Source: Crossaster papposus
Taxonomy: Eukaryota; Echinodermata; Asteroidea; Velatida; Solasteridae
DNA: 64,000 bases
NCBI GenBank assembly: GCA_037893245.1
Contig: JBAIAA010000412.1
Location: 868,001-932,000, forward strand
Reading direction: 5' to 3'
The translations under genes were made by a program, and so were the position numbers. Below, one piece after another: positions 24,101 to 34,085 of the stretch. Numbering within the stretch: position 1 is the first letter of the stretch; every line of letters begins with the position of its first letter. The notes under the pieces are model-generated. The model saw only the letters and a program-made list of their open reading frames with translations, was not told the DNA's origin and did no database searches.

Positions 24101-25411
24101 TCAATTGTGACACGATCAAGCCGAATCAGTCGGATGTCGGCGAATCCCAAAAATGCAGTGTATTCTTCGTTGGTATTTAAACAAATTTACATAACTCGAC
24201 AACAAAACATCCTATCAACATGGGGATTTCAGTTTTTAAAACGTACAGATGCCCTCTTTGAAACTACATGACATCCGACTGATTTCGCTTGATCGTGTAT
24301 CAATTGCAATCAATTTGAAAAGTTTAATCAATTCAAAAGTTAGTTTAATCAATTTGAAAGAAAAAAACCCAAATATGCGCGTGTACACATGACTGCGATG
24401 TCCTTTCTATTAACCCTAAACCTCTAATTATAACCCTTGCCTCCAACACACTTCAACATACACCCCCATAAAAAAAACCATGTGTATAATCCTTCAATGC
24501 ACACACAGCTGGAGTGAATTGGCCAGTCATGCAGTGATCTGTCCTCATAGAGGAAGGATTCATGCTGGTTTCCCAATGGTGACTAATGAGTTTCCTGCTC
24601 AATCCAATACAGTCCAACTCACCAAGTTGTTGGGTACCTGAACATATCAAATGACTTGCCTGCTAAATCCAACATAGCCTTTCGTCAAGGCCATCATGGC
24701 GGTGCAGCTAGCTGTGGCAACTGGAGTTGAGACCTGCAACCACAGCGACTGGAGTCAAGACCACTCGGCGCCCTCGAGTTGCGCAAGCTGCACTCAGGGG
24801 CATGGTCTCTGGCTCGAGGGCACTGAGTGGTCTTGACTCGAGTCGCTGTGGTTGCAGGTCTCGACTCCAGTCGCCACAGCTGCACAGCCACGATGGCCTT
24901 GACAAAAGGCTAAATCCAACAGGATCCAATTGTGTCTTACTTTTTGGTTTGCTGCTGAATCTAATATAGAGTTCAAGTTGGCATTATTTACCAGTAACCC
25001 AACAGAATGTGATTCTGAATGCGATCCTGAATGCGATCCAGATCAATATGTAAAAATGAGTTACTGCTGGCTCCAACAGGACCCAATGCCATGTAAACTA
25101 GTTTGATCCTGTTGGATTGAGCAGGGTTAGGGATCTGGCCAAAGTTCTAACAGATTCAAATCTCTCTCTTTCTTGACCAGATTGTTCTACCGCTTGCCTG
25201 TCTGGAGAACGCTCGATACCTCAGCCACCAACTCCTCAAGGATGTCCTGGAGAGTCTTGGCTTCAACCTCATCACCTCCCACAACAGCAAAAAGCTCAGC
25301 TTCATCATGTGCCAGTTCAGCGGAGACGCTAGCCGGCGGAAATCTTTCCCAAAGACGATCGTCAGGAACGGAGTCAAGTGCAACAATTTCAGTGTTGTAC
25401 TGACCTTATGA
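21105..25411 (+). CDS. Bmt2-type rRNA adenine-N1 methyltransferase
   Basis: Predicted SAM-dependent methyltransferase resembling yeast Bmt2, which makes m1A2142 in 25S rRNA. Exons are 21105-21221, 21961-22080, 23437-23574, 23962-24090 and 25181-25411, all in frame, about 244 aa from the ATG used. Motifs are LGGLEAYQSASKLGEARHGN (signature block), motif I FKLLDVGALDY, acidic post-I DCTPIDLNPQ, motif IV DIVVLSLVLNFVGSPTKRG and GYLFIVLPLACLENARY followed by LGFNLI. These match fungal Bmt2 more than human SAMTOR, which shares the Pfam family name. The N-terminus may be incomplete: the frame is open upstream to 21051 and an upstream exon is possible. Introns carry at least seven repeat elements. 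Confidence 0.88.
22115..22475. repeat. Foldback element with 34-bp termini enclosing a tRNA-like sequence
   Basis: Left GGAAGTCACTAAAAACTAAC plus CAGTGTAGCGGTTC (22115-22148) pairs with 22442-22475 with about four mismatches. Inside, on the minus strand, an A-box-like TAGCATATAGTTGGTAAAGA and a perfect B box GGTTCGAATCC (about 22270) are spaced as in tRNA genes. It starts 34 bp after exon 2 of the Bmt2-like gene. Confidence 0.7.
22602..22840. repeat. TTAA-CCAGTTCGCG family element, copy 1
   Basis: Left TTTACCAGTTCGCGCCGGAT, right CCCGGGGCGAACTAGTTAA. The interior has a duplicated GTCGGCAGCGAGTAAGGCCG unit and CCGGAAATG segments shared with 45915-46136 and 56500-56705. Confidence 0.8.
22888..22982 (-). 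repeat. SINE-like dispersed repeat fragment (GTGGTCGAGTCGC family)
   Basis: Reverse orientation of a segment also at 45364-45470 (minus), 53055-53290 (plus) and 56998-57122 (plus). The shared core reads, on its plus strand, GAAGGACGCGGCTACAACGT. Confidence 0.55.
23083..23311. repeat. TTAA-CCAGTTC family element, copy 2
   Basis: TTAACCAGTTCACATTGGAT at the left and CCCGGTGTGGACTGGTTAA at the right. The interior is shared with the other copies (GAGCGAGGCCGGAAATATC). It lies 126 bp upstream of exon 3 of the Bmt2-like gene. Confidence 0.8.
24410..25132. repeat. TTAA-CCCTAAA element with word repeats and a nested foldback (Bmt2-like intron 4)
   Basis: Left TTAACCCTAAACCTCTAAT; right GATTGAGCAGGGTTAGGG, with the right TTAA lost. 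The interior recycles words such as CTAAATCCAACAGGATCCAA and GCTGGCTCCAACAGGACCCA. The foldback at 24679-24909 is nested inside. The right end is 48 bp before exon 5. Confidence 0.6.
24679..24909. repeat. GC-rich foldback, about 90-bp arms
   Basis: The left arm contains TCAAGGCCATCATGGCGGTG, GAGACCTGCAACCACAGCGA and CAAGACCACTCGGCGCCCTCG; the right arm contains their reverse complements in order (CGAGGGCACTGAGTGGTCTT, TCGCTGTGGTTGCAGGTCTC, CCACGATGGCCTTGA). The central spacer is about 40 bp. Confidence 0.9.
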
Positions 25412-25644
25412 CCTATGCAAACAAGTGTTCCGTTTGGATTTGCGGGCCAGTAAGGCACTGAAATTGTCCAACTGGGTAGTTCAGAAAGGAGTTTTAGAGT
25501 CGCGCCGAACCAAATGAGTGAATTAAGTTCATCAAAAGTCTGAAATCTGAAACAATAAGAAGGGACTTTAGGCACGCTAGATATCGTAAGATCAATTGGC
25601 AGCAACTTGATTTCATTTTGATTTAGCGCAACTCTGGAACACCT

Positions 25645-26110
25645 GACAGAGTTGTATTCGAGTCCCCGCAAGTCCCCGCAAGTCCCCACAAGTCCCCACA
25701 AGTCCCCACAAGTCCCCGCAAGTCCCCGCAAGTCCCCGCAAGTCCCCGCAAGTCCCCGCAAGTCCCCGCAAGTCCCCGCAAGTCCCCGCAAGTCCCCGCA
25801 AGTCCCCGCAAGTCCCCGCAAGTCCCAGCAAGTCCCCGCAAGTCCCCGCAAGTCCCCGCAAGTCCCCGCAAGTCTCCGCAAGTCCCCGCAAGTCCCCGCA
25901 AGTCCCCGCAAGTCCCCGCAAGTCCCCGCAAGTCCCCGCAAGTCCATTACAAGTCCTTCAGTCTCAAGCCAAGTCACTAGCCATTCAGATGAACTGTTAA
26001 CAAAAGCATTCATTTGTCATTGGCCAACCAGTTACTTGCGACTGGCTTTATGAAAGGACTTGTGACTGGACTTGTGAAAGGACTTGCAGGGACTTAAATA
26101 CAACACTGTG
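25645..26110. repeat. Minisatellite element, period 10 (AGTCCCCGCA), with matching terminal inverted repeats
   Basis: About 28 near-perfect 10-bp units (25662-25946) lie between GAGTTGTATTCGAGTC on the left and GACTTAAATACAACAC on the right, which pair with a few mismatches. The right flank AAAAGCATTCATTTGTCATT recurs at about 11375. Open frames in the array are artefacts. Position suggests the 3' UTR or flank of the Bmt2-like gene. Confidence 0.88.
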
Positions 26111-26589
26111 TGACACCTGTTTGAACCAGGTGTAAGATGGCCAAATCCCGATAACATTTTGTATGCCCTCAATTTTTTTGGCAAGTAGAGCATTTTGTGG
26201 GCCATAAACTTGAAGCTTGTATACACATTTGTGAAGAATTGATTTTCAATTTTGTTTGCAGTTTATTTAATTCACTGTAAAGGCTGCAAACCCTCGAGAC
26301 AATCACAATGCAATATACAAGTCCGATGGAAAAGTAAGTTTATCCTCATCTTCAAGATTTTATTCCAAGTATTCAAGATTTGGAACATTCTCCAGAGCAA
26401 TGTATTTGTTAAATAAATGTTACACCGGGCTGAAACATTGAAGAAGTTTAGAGTACCAAAGTCAGTTGTCATTGTAATGTTTCCACACACTGACAAGTCG
26501 ACTGAAACGTCCATTGCAAAAGCACAGAGAAATGGTTGAGTAAATTTTGTGGGGAGAAAAAGATTTGGCAACAGACACAAAATGACGTA

Positions 26590-26956
26590 TTGATGATGTC
26601 ATCACAAAATGAGCATAAAGTTGGCAAAATCAAAAATTGAGATATGGGGTATTTCTAAATTCTGTAGAAACAGAGCTTTCTAATGGTATAACACTTGGAG
26701 GTTTGATAATCAATATTTTTTAGTCTGGAGTCTTAATACAGAGATTATGAGAAAACAAGCATTTCTTGCGAGAAATTGTGTGAAAGGCATAGAAAGGCAT
26801 AGTCAAAATTGTCTCAAAAACTAATTTGATTTTTATCTGATCGTCCTGAAAAATTAGGAATTTATTGTTGGGGATTTAGTCTTTAAAAAAGATATATAAT
26901 CTCAAAATCGACCACCCCTGCGACTTTACGCTCATTTTGTGATGACAGGTCACATA
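26590..26956. repeat. GTGACCTG-family MITE
   Basis: Left GATGTCATCACAAAATGAGC, right GACTTTACGCTCATTTTGTG then ATGACAGGTCACATA. The interior (TTCTTGCGAGAAATTGTGTG; GGTATAACACTTGGAGGTTT) is the reverse complement of that in 15660-16076. Confidence 0.85.
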
Positions 26957-27496
26957 TTGACTTCGGTACTCTATATTGACTTCTATACTCTTGCTAATTG
27001 AGTTGTTTTTGTACTGACTTAATTAGCTGATGTTTATCATTTTGTACTTTTATCATGTATACATGCACCTTTAATAGGATCGTATACCATTTGTCAGTTG
27101 TACATTTTATCATTTGAAGCAGCAAAAGTGCTCCAAATATTTGCTTGACAAATACCCTGATGAAGTTTTAGCTCTGTAAATGATGTACATGTATATTATA
27201 AGGATAAGGTTAATCATGCAGTATTTTAAGTGATTTATTTGTGATAAAATATCACTGTTAAATATATCTTTAACTTCTCGAACACTGACATATGTATTCT
27301 TCCGAAATAGATGTTAACAAAGGAGTTGTTTTTTATTTTTTAGCTTTGTTTTTTAGCTTTGTTTTTGAGCACCAAAATTATGGCTCTTTAATGTAGTGAT
27401 TGATGACTATTTTCAAGTTCGCTGTCATGTTGTTTGCGGCATCTTTTCTTTTAAAAACATTCTGTTTTGGGATTGTTTTTAAATGACCTGATTAAA

Positions 27497-27765
27497 GTTT
27501 TACAATCATGGATGTTGAGAAAAGCGTTTGTTTTCAACCGCAATCGGGCAGTGGTTCTTATTTTGTTCCTGTTCTTTTCGGGATTGCCGCCTGGTGAGCG
27601 GCAATTTTTGTATATACAAATTTAATTTTATAGAACAATTATAGGATATCTAGCGCAATCCTTTTACTGGATGGACTTTCAAATAAGTAAGATATTTTTT
27701 ATAATAATTTGGAAGTAAAAATTGTCGATATCTGCAAAGTGGTGTGTCCTACTTTAAATTTTGCA
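27497..27765 (+). repeat. Direct repeat A with a short signal-peptide-like ORF, copy 1
   Basis: Homologous over about 270 bp to 29987-30272. An ATG in GGATGTTGAG opens 38 codons with AFVFNRNRAVVLILFLFFSG, a basic start followed by a hydrophobic stretch. Similarity continues beyond the stop (GGATATCTAGCGCAATCCTT), so selection on the peptide is not proven. Confidence 0.5.
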
Positions 27766-29288
27766 TTGTAATTTGTTAAGGGATAAATTATATAAATATT
27801 ATTTTTAAAGGTTGTTGCAATGTTGACAATTTAATTCACATTTGATTCTGAGTGCATTTTTAAATATAAATGTTTTAAATGTTTTTAAAGTCCATTCAAA
27901 TTGAATATCCATAATTTTCTGTTTAAATGTTCAATGGTAAGTTTTGTCCTGAATTAGTAAATTGAATAAAATAAGTAAATATGTAAAATTCTGCCAAAAT
28001 ATTAGAGATATTAACAAAATAATATTGCAAGATTGTTGTATTTCGAATTAAATTTGCATAACTTTTTGGTGACTTTTAAATGGAGGTTTATGATCTTTAT
28101 TAAGAAATTTATACCATCTCAAAAACAATTTACATTATCAATGAATAATACTTTCCAAATTATTTTTTTAAACTCATATCCTGTTTGTTGTAGGTATACA
28201 GGCAATGACCCTCACCTTTTACAAAAGATTTCACCTTTTCAAATTATGAAAAACAACCTTCTAATAACTATGTACAAGCATTTCCACAATAAACTGATGA
28301 CTGACCTTCACAAAACTCGAGCCTTTAATTCGCATATTAACTTGCTGTACACTGCACTTCCTCTTTCGAAGTGAACTGACTTCCGTTTAGAAAAAATCAC
28401 TCCGTTGCGGTTTACAGGTTGAGAAGTTTTACAAATCAAATAAATACAAAGCGCCGCTGATGAAGTCGCCACTTATTATGAGTGGGTTCGTTTAGCTCAC
28501 CCGAGTCGAGATGGGTTATACCCCGTGTCGTTCGTTTAGCTAGCTCTGACGAATCCATACTCGGGCCTAACTCGGGTCAGCCACCACAGACCGGCCTATG
28601 GCTTGGGCAGTCTGCGTTAACGTTGCTCATTAATTCCAAGCAACGGACAAATATGGCGGATGTGTTGCAGATAACCTTAAGGGTGCACCAGCCTAATTCA
28701 AGTCCCATTGAAAACAGTGTAAAATCAACAATGTTCACGACCAAGTTTCATGCACACCGACATCACTGGGGTTTCTCAAACAACAATCAGATTATTGTCT
28801 TGGTCTTTATCTTTCCATTTCTTTTCAATTTTTAGTAGGTTAGCCAATTACATTTTTTAATATTCACACTAAAAGAAACTCACCTCCGAAAAGTGATACT
28901 TCCCGAGCCTGCAAGCAGCCATTTTACAAATGGCATCCCTCCACGTTCTAGGGCAATTAGAACCCATTTTTCAACCGTAATTTTGTCAAGTCTGCCCTCA
29001 GATTGGAGCTCAAAAACCAGGGAGTTGATCCTATGCTATATTTACACAATCCCACCATTTCTTTCACCAAACGGCATCCTTTTTCAAAAGAAATTGTGCC
29101 GGGGGCACATTTCATGCAAATGAGCTCGCGTAGAAATTCTCCTTTCAATTAGGGTGGTCACCCTTAAGTCAGGGCTCAAAAATCAACTTTATTGGAAGTC
29201 TAAAAGTTATTAACTGATGAGCTCATTGCGAATATATTATACAAATATTGAATGCTTCGAGTGTGATAACTTGAAACCAGCCTCCCGC

Positions 29289-29345
29289 CCATGGAGCATT
29301 CTGTTTTCACAAGGCGAAGCCGAGGGAAAACAGAATGCTCCATGG
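29289..29345. repeat. Perfect 20-bp-arm hairpin with GC-rich apex
   Basis: CCATGGAGCATTCTGTTTTC (29289-29308) and its exact complement at 29326-29345 enclose ACAAGGCGAAGCCGAGG. Outer CCTCCCG/CGAGGGAGG extends the pairing imperfectly. Confidence 0.93.
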
Positions 29346-29986
29346 ATCACCGAGGGAGGTTAGTTTTACCACATCAGAAGATAAAGCATTCACTATTTTG
29401 TTTATAACACCTCACCCACATTTTCTGCTTGGTTTTATTTATTATTATTATTTGAATCTAAATAAAGTTGAAATGAACTTAGATTTCAATACAAAATTGG
29501 TGGACAATTTCTGCACTTTTCTAAACCACCCCTTAAATGTGTTTGAACCCAGCTCTGCAGTGCTGGCTCCTTGGAACAATACGCGCAACTAACATGCATC
29601 ATGCATTTGCACATACTACGCGCGCCGTGGGTAGGCCTATAGTATTTTGGTTGCTATCATTATGGTCATGGAGGAAGGAAAACAGCCTCCATGTTATGGT
29701 ACATATGGGTATACATGTATGTAGTACTTTTGGCCGTGCACAGAAAGATAGTAAAAATAGAAAATGCGCCAATCAAGAAACAGAATATCATGTGCGTGTT
29801 GTAGAACATAATAAAAATAGATGGATTTATTTTTGACAGCGTACTCTAAATGCAACGCGCGTGCAAGTGAAACAGACGCAAACAACTTACGCGCATGATG
29901 CCAGAGGTAGGATTTTGCTTGAATTATTATGAATGGGTAGATTTGGGGGTTGTATTTTATAGTAAATATCGTTTAACTTACCTGTC

Positions 29987-30272
29987 CGGAGTTTTACAAT
30001 CATGGATGCCGAGAAAAGCGCAAAAACAGCGTTTGTTTTCAACCGGCGTCGAGCAGTTATTCTTATGTTATCTTTGGTTTTTTTGCAATCGCCGTCCGGT
30101 GATCGCGAATTTCTCTTTTTAAAATTTAATTTTTCAGAATAACTACAGGATATCTAGCGCAATCATTTTGCTGAATGCCTAGAATCATTATTTGCTTTCA
30201 AATGAGTAAGATATTTCCTAATAATTCGGTACTAAATATTTTCGATATCTGCAAATGGTGTATCCTACCTTT
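29987..30272 (+). repeat. Direct repeat A with a short signal-peptide-like ORF, copy 2
   Basis: Starts GAGTTTTACAATCATGGATG. From the first ATG (30003) a 42-codon frame contains AFVFNRRRAVILMLSLVFLQ, aligning with copy 1; an 11-bp difference shifts which ATG is in frame. Downstream non-coding sequence (CAGGATATCTAGCGCAATCA, TCGATATCTGCAAA) is conserved too. Confidence 0.5.
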
Positions 30273-32452
30273 TAAAAAAGTCACGGCAAAATCATCTGCA
30301 GTGGCCGCCGGATACGTACGCGCACGCGGATTATTTGCGCTGTTTGCGCAGAAAAAAAAGAAAAACACGCTCATTTTGCTGATCGTGCGATTCAGTTTTG
30401 GGCGTATCGAAACAAACGCAGATATGAATCACTTTCGAGCTAGACTTGAAGACAAGTCGTTAGATAGTCGGGTTTTATCCGTGAATTTCAGTCGAAATTC
30501 ATCGGCACGGCTGGTTTAAGACTAGTAACGTGCCGAGTTGCGACAGATCTAACGACTTGATCAATACGTTCTCGACCGTTATTCAAATATGCGTGCAGCG
30601 CAATACATATGCAATGTATTTCTGCGGTGAGATCCAATGGCGCACTGGTATGCAAATGAAGACTCATCCATTCCGTTACATGGGGAGTTCTACTCAATAC
30701 TTTGGGGACATGTTTCTATATCTGGTGACGTTTAACGACCAACACACTTAGCTAGGTCAATTGCGTGTTGCAATAAAATGTATCATTGTGATACACTTGA
30801 TTTATTTGACTTGTGTAGGCTCTATTATTACTTTTGTAATGTTACACAATACAAAGTACGAACCCTTGAAGTAATGAGAATGATCTACGTAGAAAAAAGA
30901 ATAGGAGCTGAACACCTCTTTTAACCGCATGTGTTGTACGAGATCTGTAAAGGTGGTTTAAAAACACTGCAGGCGTACACATGTTCGTATAGCGCACGAC
31001 CGAGAAAACGAATTTAATATCACAAAAACAATCCAGTTTGATCAGGAAAATTAAGTTAAACATAAAAACACCCAAGAATGACATGTATACGCCAAGTTTG
31101 AATGTTAGGTAGACCTATTTTCGGGAAAAGATACGAGACATTCGTGTGAGACGATGCAATGCAGTGCACGTATTTACAAGATGTTCTAAAAAAAAATAGA
31201 AAAGTTTTTTTTGGGGGAAAGAATTCCACATCATAATCTTATGCACAAACCTTAGAAAAACGAGATTTTGTTAATTAAGAACATTTTTGAAAATGTTGAT
31301 TTAATTTTATATCCAGACAATAAAAAGTTTGATGATAAAATTAAAAAGGGAAAATGTCTGTGTTTTAGGAAAATGTATTTGGCACATTAATTGGTTTGTT
31401 CGTGGGGACAGTGTCCAGATTTGGAATCAACCTAATGTTTAACCAGGGTCCCAACAATTCTTGCTGGACAAGTGGACAGAAAAAATAAATTATGTGGTTT
31501 GAGCTTAAACCATAGAGCTGTATAATAAAGATACAGCTCTATGGCTTAAACTATGAACTTGAGAAACTTGAAATAAATCACAATTAAAAATACCAATCAC
31601 ACATGTAACTAATGACATACAAGTCACACAATGGATTAAATTTTGCTTGCTTTTATTTGGCATTGATACACTGCAGATAACATGTAATAACTACTGCCAT
31701 AGTATTAATATTCTTATTATGTATTGTTTACTGATGTTATAAAACCAAAATAATAAAACGAAAACAAAATTAGCCCCCGACTTTCTATGAATTTAAAACC
31801 AAAATAAAAACTTGCGATGTCATTTTAGAATAATAATTGTTCATACTATGCAAAGATACATTTGGCAGCGTTCTTCACAGGCCAAATTTTGATAGGACAC
31901 CCTGTACGGCTTTAACTTTGAATTGTGAGTGTTTCTGGATATTTGTGCAATATGAACACGATATTACAGATTTGTACAACACAATTTCTGTTTTGTATAA
32001 AACCGTGATTGAAAAGCAAAATTTGACAGGCCGGCATAACATTTGACAGGCCGGCATAACATTTCAACAGGGCGGCATACAAATATGGCAGAACAGCGTA
32101 ACATTTACACAGGGCAGGCTACCCTGCTAAAATAGATTGTGGAGAACACTGACTGGGTAAATCTATGTCATTTTAACATCTGTATAATTTGCTTTGAATA
32201 TTAACAATACAATTTTAACCAGACTTGTCGGTTTTCATGAAACACATATTCACTATACGAAAGCTCAAAAGAATATTATGTATACTTCCATGTTTCCAAG
32301 ATAATTTTGTGACTGTTGCGACTGTTTTATTATCTGTACTTATATTGTTGAAACATGAAATGCCAAGATGCAGAGTTCTGCGATATTTTTACAGCACATC
32401 TAAAAAATGTGGAACACCGAGATAGCTTATCTTGGAAAATTTAGTTGGTCAA

Positions 32453-32542
32453 TTAACCCTAACTCCCTCACCATTGTTATTGAACAATACAATTCCTCCA
32501 AAATCCTCCAACTTCCTTTGTTGTGTAGGGAGTTAGGGTTAA
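32453..32542. repeat. 90-bp minimal TTAA-CCCTAAC element, twin of 19418-19507
   Basis: Perfect 16-bp terminal inverted repeats TTAACCCTAACTCCCT / AGGGAGTTAGGGTTAA, including TTAA at each end. Middle CACCATTGTTATTGAACAAT is identical to the twin. Confidence 0.93.
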
Positions 32543-34031
32543 GCTTCCGTAGTTTACTGATGGTTAAACAAAATAAGTTTTGACATTCGCTGTCATCTGT
32601 TATCCCTCTGTCATGGGAGCAGTTCCGTCGTCCTGTGACTTGTGCAGCCGTATTAATAAGCTGTACAGCCTGACATCTCAGTAGCAAGAAGTGGACTTGG
32701 GTAAACCAATTAGCTGTAGTGTACAAAGAAAGAAAATATACAGGTATAAATTAAATGCCAAGGGAATAATGTTGCAACATTAGGTAGCTCTACACTTCCA
32801 GAATTGTGAGAGAAAAAACTGACCATTGCGATTTTAGGAAAATTCTACAGTACATTACATTTATGCACGTCATAGTTCATGACACAATATGTTGTGTACA
32901 CAAATTACCACCATGAACCAAAGTCAACGGGACAGTCTTCGTGGAATGTGTACAACATTGATCTGAAAATACCTGTATTGTGGAATTCAATCCTTTGTAA
33001 AGGGTACCCTAGACCAACTGATTCTACTGTTCTTTCGAAATATTCAAGTTTTTCTCTCAGAAAGGACCACAATAATAATGAACAAATCCCGCTGAAAACA
33101 AAAATAACATTTTCGCCTAGAGCAATGTTCTCCTAAATCTCACTTAAAACCGTAGTTCTGACATTTTCTACACGGATAGTTCACTGATCGTACAGTCTGC
33201 GAGTTTATATAATAAATTTAATTATTTACAAAGGATTTTAATGCAATTTTACCCACCATCGCTGCTGCCACTGTGTCACTCTCGACGGTCTACGGTACGC
33301 ATGTACGAACTTGCGAATGCGAAGGCAACACAAGTTTCACGCACGGCCGGCTCACTCTATCCTATTAATGTACGCTCGAATTATCCAGTTTGTAGAGATC
33401 AGTGGTACCGCGTACCAGTACAATACGCGAAGCAGCGTAGAATACATGCTGTATAAAGCTGCTCATAAATATTTATCCCCTCTGGAATCTGAACCAATCA
33501 GAGTGCTCGCATAGAATTTGCTAGCGATTGCCATAGGTTGTGTACAAAACTGAAAACGATATGTCCAAGTCGGTAAATTAACTTCGAAATTGGGAACGAG
33601 GCAACCGCAACCTCCCCCCTGTATACCGAGTGGACCGCTATTACCGACTTGGCACCAAGTCTACTTTCGAGCCAGCGCGCCCGCCCTCTTGTCGACTTGG
33701 GTGCACCCCCTGGGTGCACCATGGGTGAACCTGCTCTTATTCCTCCATGGGTGAACCATTGAGAGTGAACTAAACGAACGCACTCATTGACGGTGCCAAA
33801 TAGTTTTAGAGTACTTTCAGGCAAGTTTTACCCTGATTGAAATCATAATATTATTTATCAAATAAATTCGGCGATTAGGATAATATTGTATCCCAATCGC
33901 CGAATCGGGATCGTGTGTTTATTATTATTAATATTAGGCTTAAGCGCAGCGGTGTAGCTGCAACGGAACGGGGTATAATAACCGATTGTGTACACCCGGA
34001 CGCTTTCCTTTCGACTCTTCCGACGATTGAG

Positions 34032-34061
34032 ATGCGGGCAGTGGCATTACGGGTGGAGTAA
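34032..34061 (+). CDS. Candidate 9-codon uORF in the MAP3K4 leader
   Basis: ATG CGG ... GAG TAA ends 24 nt before the split MAP3K4 start, if transcription begins upstream of 34032. It could modulate translation. The transcript start is unknown. Confidence 0.25.
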   Translation: MRAVALRVE

Positions 34062-34085
34062 ACACTTGTGTTTTTTTCGGCCAAA

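Larger units (their letters stand above)
25412..34085. other. Long intergenic stretch without a supportable gene
   Basis: Includes the Bmt2-like 3' flank, a 10-bp minisatellite element, a GTGACCTG MITE, a diverged 270-bp direct repeat pair with a leader-like ORF (27497 and 29987), a hairpin (29289-29345), a minimal 90-bp TTAA element and AT-rich DNA. Slightly GC-richer patches (about 28480-28720, 30290-30700, 33580-33730) have no convincing splice-linked coding. The end holds the MAP3K4 5' UTR. Confidence 0.5.

Noticed and set aside
25156-26053. 285-codon minus-strand ORF and other frames over AGTCCCCGCA repeats
   Set aside because: Repeat artefact plus the antisense of Bmt2-like exon 5.
28033-28374. 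113-codon ORF in AT-rich DNA
   Set aside because: Low-complexity AT-rich composition and no similarity I recognise.
27497-30272. LTR retrotransposon with 27497 and 29987 as LTRs
   Set aside because: The copies are too diverged, lack TG...CA ends, and the 2.2 kb between them has no gag/pol-like frame.
30175-30519. 114-codon ORF downstream of direct repeat A
   Set aside because: Its start overlaps the non-coding part of the repeat, composition is unremarkable, and there is no family resemblance or splice partner.
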